From contig JBDRLH010000037.1 of assembly GCA_043813215.1 (NCBI GenBank), positions 1 to 18,300 of the forward strand: a stretch of DNA of 18,300 nucleotides, written 5' to 3'. The notes below the pieces were generated by a model, which searched no databases, was not told where the DNA came from, and worked only from the letters and a program-made list of their open reading frames with translations. Source of the DNA: JBDRLH01 sp043813215. GTDB lineage: Bacteria; Patescibacteriota; Minisyncoccia; Minisyncoccales; JAQTPW01. The position numbers and the translations under genes were made by a program. Of the stretch, positions 13,337 to 18,300 are shown one piece after another; positions within the stretch are counted from its first letter, which is position 1; each line of letters opens with the position of its first letter.

Positions 13337-14479
13337 TTAAATCTTTCCTGCTTTTATCCGATCTCTTATTTTTTCTATAAAAGTATTGAAATAATAAAGA
13401 TTGTGGAAAGTAATTAACCGTAAAGCAGTCAGCTCGCCGGCGTGGAAAAGATGGGAAATATAAGCGCGGGTATAATTTTGGCAGACTTGGCAATCGCATT
13501 TTTTATCTAAAGGATTTTTATCGGTCAAAAAATCTTTTTTTCCCATGTCTAATTTTCCAGATGATACGAAGGCAAAGCCCCTCCTGGCATAATGCGTCGG
13601 CGCGATGCAGTCAAAAGTATCTACTCCCGATTTTATGATTTTGATAATATCGTCCAGGTGGCCGACGCCTAAAAGATGCCTGGGTTTTCCAACAGGCAGT
13701 TCTTTTATCACCCAATCCAACATTTGAGTCATTTTGTTTTTATCGTCACCGAATTCCCCGCCAATACCGAACCCGTCAAAAGATAAGCCGGCCATAAATT
13801 TGGCGCTAGCTTTACGCAAGTCTTTGTATTTTCCGCCCTGAACTATACCGAATAAAGCCTGTCCTGATTTTTTCGCTTTTAAACAAATTTTTGCCCATCG
13901 GTGGGTTTTTTCTAATGATTTTTTGGTATATTCGTATCCGGAAACCGGCGAAGTGCATTCGTCAAAATTAAAAATAATATCGGCTCCAAGATTTTCCTGG
14001 ATTTTTATTGACTCCTTTGGGCCGAGAAATATCTTTTTACCATCCAGATAAGAACTGAAAAACACCCCGTCTTCGGTAATTTTTAGGAGTTTTGGCTGCT
14101 GGCCTTTTCGGATTTCATAAAATTTGTCCCCTGATTTTTTCTTCAGTATTTTACCTATGCCCAAATCTCTGCCAAAACCAAGGCTGAAAACTTGGAATCC
14201 CCCCGAATCTGTCATCAACGGCCGCCGCCAATTCATAAATTTGTGCAGCTTGCCTGATTTTTTAACGATATCTTCTCCTGGCCTTATATGAAGGTGGTAG
14301 GTATTGCAAATCAAAATCTGGCTTTTTGTTTTTTCTGCTTCTTCTGATGTTAAAGTTTTTATCACTGCTTGCGTGGCAACCGTCACCAAGCACGGCGTCT
14401 CAATAATACCATGTGAAGTTTTTAACAATCCGAGCCTAGCCTTGCTCTTTTTTGATTTTACCAAAATTTTAAAATCCAT
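13337..14479 (-). CDS. tgt: tRNA-guanine transglycosylase
   Basis: A 380-aa enzyme that swaps guanine 34 of GUN-anticodon tRNAs for preQ1 (or queuine). Marks in order: TPCLVTVATQ (28-37), CNTYHLHIRPG (58-68), MTDSGGFQVFSL with catalytic Asp91, GIVQGG (211-216), FDGFGIGG (234-241), GVGH in place of the common G-V-G-T, and the nucleophile Asp290 in FDCIAPTHYARRG. The usual P-T-R is P-T-H here. The zinc site is complete: Cys328, Cys330, Cys333 and His359, with the same 26-residue spacing to His as in Zymomonas TGT. The preQ1 synthesis genes are not in the window, so preQ1 or queuine may be salvaged. It ends 1 base before obg. Confidence 0.93.
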   Translation of the reverse strand: MDFKILVKSKKSKARLGLLKTSHGIIETPCLVTVATQAVIKTLTSEEAEKTKSQILICNTYHLHIRPGEDIVKKSGKLHKFMNWRRPLMTDSGGFQVFSLGFGRDLGIGKILKKKSGDKFYEIRKGQQPKLLKITEDGVFFSSYLDGKKIFLGPKESIKIQENLGADIIFNFDECTSPVSGYEYTKKSLEKTHRWAKICLKAKKSGQALFGIVQGGKYKDLRKASAKFMAGLSFDGFGIGGEFGDDKNKMTQMLDWVIKELPVGKPRHLLGVGHLDDIIKIIKSGVDTFDCIAPTHYARRGFAFVSSGKLDMGKKDFLTDKNPLDKKCDCQVCQNYTRAYISHLFHAGELTALRLITFHNLYYFNTFIEKIRDRIKAGKI

Positions 14480-14518
14480 ATTTTAAAATTTCCAGGAATC
14501 CTATCTTTAAGTGGGGAA

Positions 14519-14899
14519 TCATTTTAAATTCCATCTTTTTTCTAATTTTCTTACCTCTTTTTCTTTAAAACCGAAGTGGTGGGCAATTTCGTGCCAGACC
14601 ACGTTTTTTGTTAATTTTTTGATATCCTCCGAAGTTTTGGCAAACTCCTTGATTGATTCCTCAAAAATAGTGATTTTATCGGGCAAATTTCCTCCAAATC
14701 CTTTTCCCCAGGCATTTTGCGGAATTCCTTCATAAAGACCCAATAAAAAATCTCCTTGTTTCGTGCCGACTTTTCCCAACTGTTCTTCGGTGGGGCTATG
14801 ATCAACAATAATCGCTATGTTTTTCATTTTTTGACGGATTTCTTCCGGCAAATTTAAAATCGCTTCTCCGATTAATTTTTCGAAATCTTCTTGAGGCAT
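14519..14899 (-). CDS. Small zincin-like metallopeptidase (PF06262 family)
   Basis: A 126-aa protein with the signature NVVWHEIAHHFGF near residues 99-111 (H-E-x-x-H-H-F-G), the hallmark of this minimal zincin family. The N-terminal part, FEKLIGEAILNLPEEI, and the region LLGLYEGIPQ also match. Substrate and role are unknown; family members are single-domain cytosolic proteins. An ATTATAATATTTAAA sequence (14906-14920) puts a TATAAT 7 bases before the ATG on the minus strand, so a nearly leaderless transcript is possible. It lies directly after the terminator of the 91-aa gene and 39 bases before tgt. Confidence 0.87.
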   Translation of the reverse strand: MPQEDFEKLIGEAILNLPEEIRQKMKNIAIIVDHSPTEEQLGKVGTKQGDFLLGLYEGIPQNAWGKGFGGNLPDKITIFEESIKEFAKTSEDIKKLTKNVVWHEIAHHFGFKEKEVRKLEKRWNLK

Positions 14900-14924
14900 A
14901 ATTTAATTATAATATTTAAAAAAT

Positions 14925-14956
14925 AAAAAGGCACGGATTAAATTTTCATCCGTACC
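14925..14956 (-). terminator. Terminator of the 91-aa gene
   Basis: On the minus strand GGTACGGAT (14956-14948) pairs with ATCCGTGCC (14938-14930), 9 bp with one G-U pair and a 9-nt loop, followed by TTTTTATTTTTT. It is a strong terminator. The stop codon of the 91-aa gene (14938-14940) lies at the edge of the 3' arm of the stem, so the coding sequence runs into the hairpin. Confidence 0.8.
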
Positions 14957-15213
14957 TGGCGCGGAAGAGCCATCGTTTGCTTTCTCTCTCGATGAGGGGC
15001 CGGGGCCAACTCTTTGAGCCAATACCGCTTTTTTGCCTTCGGTACTTCGTCTTTGCCGTCAAGCCCGCCGTCAATCCGGCAAGCATCGGTTATGAAAATA
15101 ATTCCTTCTTCATCAATTCCGCAAGTAAGTTTATGTGTAAAGTCACTTGCGGAACGCGTCGCCAAGGGTGGACCGTGCTTTTTCCGTTTTCTTGTTTCCA
15201 TAAAACTCGTCAT
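14938..15213 (-). CDS. 91-aa basic protein of unknown function
   Basis: I do not recognise this protein. It starts MTSFMETRKRKKHGPPLATR, with a strongly basic N-terminus, followed by CGIDEEGIIFITDACRIDGG, a short strand-turn-strand with two cysteines, and a basic C-terminal part ending PRQVRMKI. No transmembrane segment is seen. Support for a real gene is good: AAAGGAGGG lies 8 bases before the ATG (a second ATG is four codons in), a near-consensus promoter and a perfect leader hairpin lie upstream, and a strong terminator closes it. It is therefore a single-gene transcription unit with its own regulation. Nucleic-acid binding is only a guess from its charge. Confidence 0.65.
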   Translation of the reverse strand: MTSFMETRKRKKHGPPLATRSASDFTHKLTCGIDEEGIIFITDACRIDGGLDGKDEVPKAKKRYWLKELAPAPHRERKQTMALPRQVRMKI

Positions 15214-15248
15214 TGCTTTTTCCCTCCTTTCCTTTTTCAGTTTTTTAT

Positions 15249-15266
15249 AGAGACGTTATCGTCTCT
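15249..15266 (-). promoter_or_regulatory. Perfect hairpin at the 5' end of the 91-aa gene mRNA
   Basis: AGAGACG (15249-15255) and CGTCTCT (15260-15266) form a perfect 7-bp stem with a 4-nt loop, starting about 6 nt after the predicted transcription start. It resembles a 5' stabilising stem-loop. An operator is also possible, because the same bases form a 14-bp interrupted palindrome in DNA. Confidence 0.55.
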
Positions 15267-15278
15267 TGCGATATATTA

Positions 15279-15306
15279 ATTATAGTAATTTTTTATAAAA
15301 AGTCAA
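15279..15306 (-). promoter_or_regulatory. Promoter of the 91-aa gene
   Basis: TTGACT (15306-15301) and TATAAT (15284-15279) with a 16-bp spacer on the minus strand. The -35 overlaps the last codons of prmC. The start is expected near 15272. Confidence 0.72.
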
Positions 15307-15935
15307 GGAATTTTAGCTTCCAGCCAGCGGCACTTCCCAAACTGATCTTTTCTAAAAACAACTTTGATTCCTTCTTTTTTTACGATTTTTTCTATTTTTT
15401 TCTTCTGGAAAGGGTCAAACTCTAAAAATATTTTCCCGGCCGGCTTTAAATAATCCTTAACCTGATTGAGAAATTTTTCTATTATGACCATACCATCTTT
15501 GCCGGAAAATAATGCCGCGAGCGGTTCTTTTTCCAAAACTTCCTTTTCTACTTCCGCGATCCTGTCCAGTGCCACATAGGGCGGATTGGCAAAAATGAAA
15601 TCGTACTTTTGCCCATTTAGTTTTTCAAATAAGTTTGATTGATATACCATGTACCTACTTTCTTTAATTTTATTTAATTTCAGATTTATTTTTATCTGCT
15701 CTGTCGCTTGGAGCCAAATATCAATAAAATCTACTCTTTGGACCACCTTGGAACAGGTTTTTAAAATTGAAATGCCGATACATCCGGTACCGGCAAAAAT
15801 ATCCAATGCTTCTAAATTTTTAATCTTTGTGATTTTCCTTATTACTTCTCTGACCCAAAACTCAGTTTCCGTTCTCGGCGAAAAGCTGTGTTTTGATAAA
15901 TCTATCTGGCAACTTAAAAACTCGACTCTCTTCAT
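15303..15935 (-). CDS. prmC: Peptide chain release factor N5-glutamine methyltransferase, short form
   Basis: A SAM-dependent methyltransferase (HemK/PrmC) that methylates the GGQ glutamine of release factors. I start it at the ATG at 15935 (210 aa, MKRVEFLSCQIDLSKHSF), because that ATG overlaps the TGA of the small membrane ORF as ATGA; an ATG at 15974 in the same frame would add 13 residues of doubtful character. Motifs are FSPRTETEFWV (the family P-R-x-E-T-E), SAM motif I DIFAGTGCIGI, and the catalytic FANPPYVA. The N-terminal helical bundle that recognises release factors is almost entirely missing, since full-length PrmC is about 280 aa. Confidence 0.87.
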   Translation of the reverse strand: MKRVEFLSCQIDLSKHSFSPRTETEFWVREVIRKITKIKNLEALDIFAGTGCIGISILKTCSKVVQRVDFIDIWLQATEQIKINLKLNKIKESRYMVYQSNLFEKLNGQKYDFIFANPPYVALDRIAEVEKEVLEKEPLAALFSGKDGMVIIEKFLNQVKDYLKPAGKIFLEFDPFQKKKIEKIVKKEGIKVVFRKDQFGKCRWLEAKIP

Positions 15936-16027
15936 TTGGCAATATGCGGCATGATATATTGGAAAAACAACCAAGCGGCAACCAACACAACAACGATGAT
16001 GAATAAAAAATCTGTAAACTTGAGCAT
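15932..16027 (-). CDS. 31-aa single-TM membrane protein, coupled to prmC
   Basis: An ATG at 16027 opens 31 codons ending with a TGA at 15932-15934. The product starts MLKFTDF, has one strong hydrophobic helix (about residues 7-22, rich in Ile, Val and Leu) and ends YIMPHIAK. The stop overlaps the prmC ATG by the ATGA arrangement, and the start is 10 bases after the permease stop, so it fits an operon exactly. Chance formation of a clean transmembrane helix with both junctions in place seems unlikely, but no family is recognised and there is no Shine-Dalgarno sequence. The function is unknown. Confidence 0.6.
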   Translation of the reverse strand: MLKFTDFLFIIVVVLVAAWLFFQYIMPHIAK

Positions 16028-16037
16028 GGTTTTGTAC

Positions 16038-17192
16038 TTAAAAATAATATAAACCTTGAGCTATAGCTCCTAAGATAAATACTAATACTAAAACATAAAT
16101 CAAAAAAGAGGGCACTTTTAAGCTGTATTCTGGCTCTCTGTCGTAAATCTTTTTTGCTTTTCTGTACATTAAAACTATCATTATGCCGTTAATCGTCCCC
16201 AAAATCGTTCCCATAAAGCCAATAGTGCCTATAAAATTCTGGAAGCCGGCCAGAAATAAAATTATAGGAAATCCGCAAGTAATAACTGGCGCTAAAATCT
16301 TTGAAAATTTCAAATCATAAATTAAAGTATTCCTCAAAGAGAGGCCTATTAACAAAAAAGAGTCTATTAATGTCAAAACCGCTGCCAACGCTCCGAAGAA
16401 AATAATTTTCGGTCCCAAGAATGGAACCAACCCGGAAAGAGAATCCGCGGTGGTATTTTTACCGCTTATACCAAAAACCGCAAAAGAGAAAAACATATAA
16501 AGCAGAAGGCAGAATGCGGCGGAAAAAACTATTATTTTTTTCAGACTTCTTTTTTCTTCGCGACTTTTAAGTATGTCTCGGATTTCCGGTATGGCCGCCC
16601 AACCGATTAAAGAAAACATGATCACTCCGTAGGGCAGGAAAAAATTTTTTCCGCCGTTCATCAAAAAAAAGTTATTAAAATCTATTTTAGGCAAACCGAT
16701 GACAAAAACCGTCAAGATAATCAGAAAAAATGAAACGTTTGTAAAAATCTCAATAGGGGCTATGGTTTTCATGCCGCGGAATATAAAAAATGACAAAATA
16801 GAAAAGAAAGCGAGAGTAAGGGCAAAAGAAGATGGCCCAGCTGACGACAAAACTGAAGAAAAAATAATTTTTAAAAAATCACCGGCCAAAATCCCGTAAG
16901 CCAAAAGAGTCCCCAGCAAGCCCGCTATGGTGGAGATGGTTATTAATAATTTTCCCCTGCTCCCGAAATATTTTTGGGCGTATCCTATTATCCTATGTTT
17001 GCCTTCGTTTCTCAGAACGATTTCGCCGAAAAACAGATGTACCAAAAGAGTCGCTCCTCCCAAAACTAAAAAATAAAAAAAGCTTGGCAAAACCCCGCTT
17101 TTTGACACGACATAAGGAATCCCGAAAATACCGGCGCCGATAATAGTACTGATTAAAATAGTTAAAGCAAAAACAAAGTTTTTATTCTTCAT
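16038..17192 (-). CDS. Amino-acid permease (AAAP/HAAAP-like, APC superfamily)
   Basis: A 384-aa integral membrane protein with about 10-11 hydrophobic helices. The first helix carries STIIGAGIFGIPYVVSKSG (15-33), the unwound-helix substrate-site motif G-x-G-I-F-x-x-P of aromatic and branched amino-acid permeases. Helix 6 carries a similar IMFSLIGWAAIPEI motif (191-204) followed by the cytoplasmic RDILKSREEKRSLKK loop. The substrate cannot be fixed; TyrP/Mtr-like aromatic or related amino acids are the closest guess. Uptake of amino acids is expected in a cell with limited biosynthesis. AGGA lies before the ATG. It is followed by the 31-aa membrane ORF and prmC. Confidence 0.87.
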   Translation of the reverse strand: MKNKNFVFALTILISTIIGAGIFGIPYVVSKSGVLPSFFYFLVLGGATLLVHLFFGEIVLRNEGKHRIIGYAQKYFGSRGKLLITISTIAGLLGTLLAYGILAGDFLKIIFSSVLSSAGPSSFALTLAFFSILSFFIFRGMKTIAPIEIFTNVSFFLIILTVFVIGLPKIDFNNFFLMNGGKNFFLPYGVIMFSLIGWAAIPEIRDILKSREEKRSLKKIIVFSAAFCLLLYMFFSFAVFGISGKNTTADSLSGLVPFLGPKIIFFGALAAVLTLIDSFLLIGLSLRNTLIYDLKFSKILAPVITCGFPIILFLAGFQNFIGTIGFMGTILGTINGIMIVLMYRKAKKIYDREPEYSLKVPSFLIYVLVLVFILGAIAQGLYYF

Positions 17193-17214
17193 TTATCTTA
17201 TCCTGTAATCCCGA

Positions 17215-17487
17215 CTAAACCTTATAGACTTTATATCCTTCGTGAACTTTTTTTTGTACTTTCATTCCGACCGACTGTCCTTTTTTGGCTTCTTGTACTG
17301 ATTGATGTTCGTATTGCATTGATTCAACCGGTTGGTTAAAATCAATTTCGCCGCCGATTATTCTGATATTGTCGCCAATCTTTAGAGTACCGGTCAATTC
17401 AACGACTGCCACTCCGATATTCCCGAAATAGTGGGTAATTTCCCCTATCTGTTCCCCTTCTTGCTTGATTTCCTTTTCATCTACCAT
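17215..17487 (-). CDS. Stand-alone EF-Tu domain-2-like protein
   Basis: A 90-aa protein matching the beta-barrel domain 2 of translational GTPases: IGEITHYFGNIGVAVVELTG, then LKIGDNIRIIG, QPVESMQYEHQSV and GQSVGMKVQKKVHEGYKVYKV. No G domain is present, so it cannot hydrolyse GTP. Similar single-domain proteins annotated as translation elongation factor-like occur in Patescibacteria and archaea, often near U32 peptidases; none is visible here. The role is unknown, and RNA or tRNA binding is an inference from the fold. It lies between the SLOG protein (47 bases upstream) and the permease (22 bases downstream). Confidence 0.82.
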   Translation of the reverse strand: MVDEKEIKQEGEQIGEITHYFGNIGVAVVELTGTLKIGDNIRIIGGEIDFNQPVESMQYEHQSVQEAKKGQSVGMKVQKKVHEGYKVYKV

Positions 17488-17534
17488 AATTTTTAATTGA
17501 TTTGCTTAATTTTTATCTAATTTCGGCCTTTATA

Positions 17535-18098
17535 TTATTTATAATCCACTTTTTTGTCTTCCCGCCTGATTGCCTCTATAAGCTTTCTGACCAATTTTTT
17601 CGGATCTTTATCGTAAACAACCGGCGCACCTTTGCGATGGGGTTTGCTCAATAGTTCTCTGATTGAATCAGCCGTGCCACCGGAACCTTCCAGCACTCCA
17701 ATGGGTTTGCCGTCTTCATAAGCAATAGTGAATTCGTTTAAAGTCCCCATTCTGCCGCAGATAAGAATTACGCCGTCAGCCGCCCTGGTCATCAAAAGAT
17801 TTCTGCCCGAGTAATCAAAACCGGTATAAACCATCACGTCATAGGTTGCCAGCGGAAGTTTGTAGGTTTTGACGTGCGAAATCTCCGAAGATGCCGGCGA
17901 AAATCCTATGCTGATTCCGCCAATTTCATTCATGCCTTCGGAAGCCAGATGAGGACAGCCGGTAGTGGCCCCGGTAATTAAAACACACTTTTTTCTGGCG
18001 ATTTCCCGGCCCACTTCCCGTGACAGCTCTTTTACGCAGAGAGCGCAATTATCAAATTTTGACGCGCCCGAAACGGCAATTTTATATTTAGGTTTCAT
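17535..18098 (-). CDS. SLOG-fold (TIGR00725/LOG-like) nucleotide-binding protein
   Basis: A 187-aa Rossmann-like protein. It opens YKIAVSGAS (5-13) and has VLITGATTGCPHLASEG (39-55), then VMVYTGFDYSGRNLLMTRAADGVILI and GRMGTLNEFTIAYEDGKPIG. The last block is the variant of the LOG P-G-G-x-G-T-x-x-E motif seen in the TIGR00725 group. Relatives include LOG phosphoribohydrolases and molybdenum-cofactor carriers; which activity applies is not clear, and the usual P-G-G is G-R-M here. Three cysteines lie in the first 50 residues. It starts 27 bases after a strong terminator that ends a structured RNA, so it may be controlled by that element. Confidence 0.8.
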   Translation of the reverse strand: MKPKYKIAVSGASKFDNCALCVKELSREVGREIARKKCVLITGATTGCPHLASEGMNEIGGISIGFSPASSEISHVKTYKLPLATYDVMVYTGFDYSGRNLLMTRAADGVILICGRMGTLNEFTIAYEDGKPIGVLEGSGGTADSIRELLSKPHRKGAPVVYDKDPKKLVRKLIEAIRREDKKVDYK

Positions 18099-18124
18099 AT
18101 TCTCATTTTACCAAATTTTTCCCA

Positions 18125-18157
18125 ATCAAAAAAGAGGCATTTTGCCTCTTCTTTGAT
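18125..18157 (-). terminator. Strong intrinsic terminator before the SLOG gene
   Basis: AAGAGGCA (18132-18139) and TGCCTCTT (18143-18150) form a perfect 8-bp stem with a 3-nt loop. The stem can be extended by ATCAAA (18125-18130) with TTTGAT (18152-18157) to about 15 bp. On the minus strand the core stem runs into six T residues. It ends transcription coming from the right edge, 27 bases before the SLOG start codon. Confidence 0.82.
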
Positions 18158-18292
18158 GAGGGGGAGCAGACTCAACGAAATCGGTCAAAATTTTCGCGCG
18201 AACCGAGTATGGACTTACCCGGGTAAATTACTCTGATCTCCTCCGTTGATTTCTACTGTCCTTTGGGAATAAATCCCTCACCCCCTCAACAA
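18153..18292 (-). ncRNA. Structured RNA of unknown class (riboswitch or small-RNA candidate)
   Basis: About 140 nt with no ORF and clear nested pairing on the minus strand. A closing 12-bp helix pairs 18281-18292 with 18153-18164 (one U-U mismatch, six G-C pairs). Inside are GGGA-5 nt-TCCC (18265-18277) and a helix 18244-18249 with 18172-18177 that encloses two hairpins: 18229-18233 with 18205-18209, holding the palindrome TTACCCGGGTAA (18215-18226), and CGGT/ACCG (18182-18185, 18202-18205). Bases 18153-18157 are shared by the closing helix and the extended terminator stem, so the two compete in part. TAATAT near 18295-18300 could be a -10, but the 5' end may lie outside the window. It does not match 6S, tmRNA, RNase P, SRP or T-box signatures I know. 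Confidence 0.5.
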
Positions 18293-18300
18293 ATATATTA

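Noticed and set aside
15936..15974. In-frame 13-codon extension at the start of prmC.
   Set aside because: The ATG at 15935 overlaps the stop of the small membrane ORF and begins the recognisable PrmC sequence; the extension lies within that ORF in another frame.
18153..18292. Structured RNA considered as tmRNA, RNase P RNA, SRP RNA or T-box.
   Set aside because: There is no 3' CCA tRNA-like end or tag frame, no GAGGAAAGUCC or ACAGAAA-type RNase P blocks, no SRP domain IV loop, and no T-box GGUGG sequence before the terminator.
1..18300. Alternative genetic code with UGA as glycine.
   Set aside because: UGA ends several proteins exactly where their families end or where the next gene begins, including the ATGA overlaps at 3425 and 15935.

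Overview
This is an AT-rich bacterial window, about 40% G+C or less judged by eye. Genes are short and tightly packed and many overlap or abut. Almost everything is on the minus strand; only ispH-ispG is on plus. The standard code fits: UGA closes several recognisable proteins (ispH, the hydrolase at 199-960, the nuclease at 10228-10908), which argues against code-25 Gracilibacteria or Absconditabacteria. Trimmed housekeeping proteins (Obg without its C-terminal domain, PrmC without its N-terminal bundle), an archaeal-type phosphopantetheine adenylyltransferase, endonuclease Q, a CxxC-x18-CxxC zinc ribbon and a lone EF-Tu-domain-2 protein together suggest a Patescibacteria/CPR genome, probably Parcubacteria-like. 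That placement is inference. I see no mobile element, CRISPR array, tRNA or rRNA.

Layout, left to right. At 1-2135 (minus) are a truncated flippase-like gene, a membrane-anchored alpha/beta hydrolase, an HD phosphohydrolase and greA with its terminator. At 2136-2525 lies a divergent control region. Two near-consensus promoters share one -35 area. The leftward one drives a leader of about 160 nt with terminator and antiterminator pairings and a 29-codon ORF just upstream of greA. The rightward one drives ispH-ispG. At 2526-5949 four MEP isoprenoid genes meet tail to tail (ispH-ispG plus, ispE-ispD minus). At 6017-9509 (minus) are a zinc ribbon with its own promoter and structured leader, an Mth938-domain protein, a metallophosphoesterase, endonuclease Q, a two-TM protein and a DUF4258-like protein. 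At 9541-15303 (minus) are dksA with its own promoter and terminator, a RecB-like nuclease, a CAP-domain protein, PPAT, obg, tgt, a small metallopeptidase and a separate unit for a 91-aa protein of unknown function. At 15303-18098 (minus) are prmC, coupled to a 31-aa membrane ORF, an amino-acid permease, the EF-Tu-domain-2 protein and a SLOG-fold protein. At 18125-18300 is an unrecognised structured RNA ending in a strong terminator.

The genes are mainly core cell functions: transcription factors (GreA, DksA), isoprenoid precursors, tRNA and release-factor modification (Tgt, PrmC), ribosome assembly (Obg), CoA synthesis and DNA repair. The most unusual material is regulatory. Structured leaders with terminator-like hairpins sit shortly before greA, the zinc-ribbon gene and the SLOG gene, and the greA leader has the sequence layout of a transcription attenuator.
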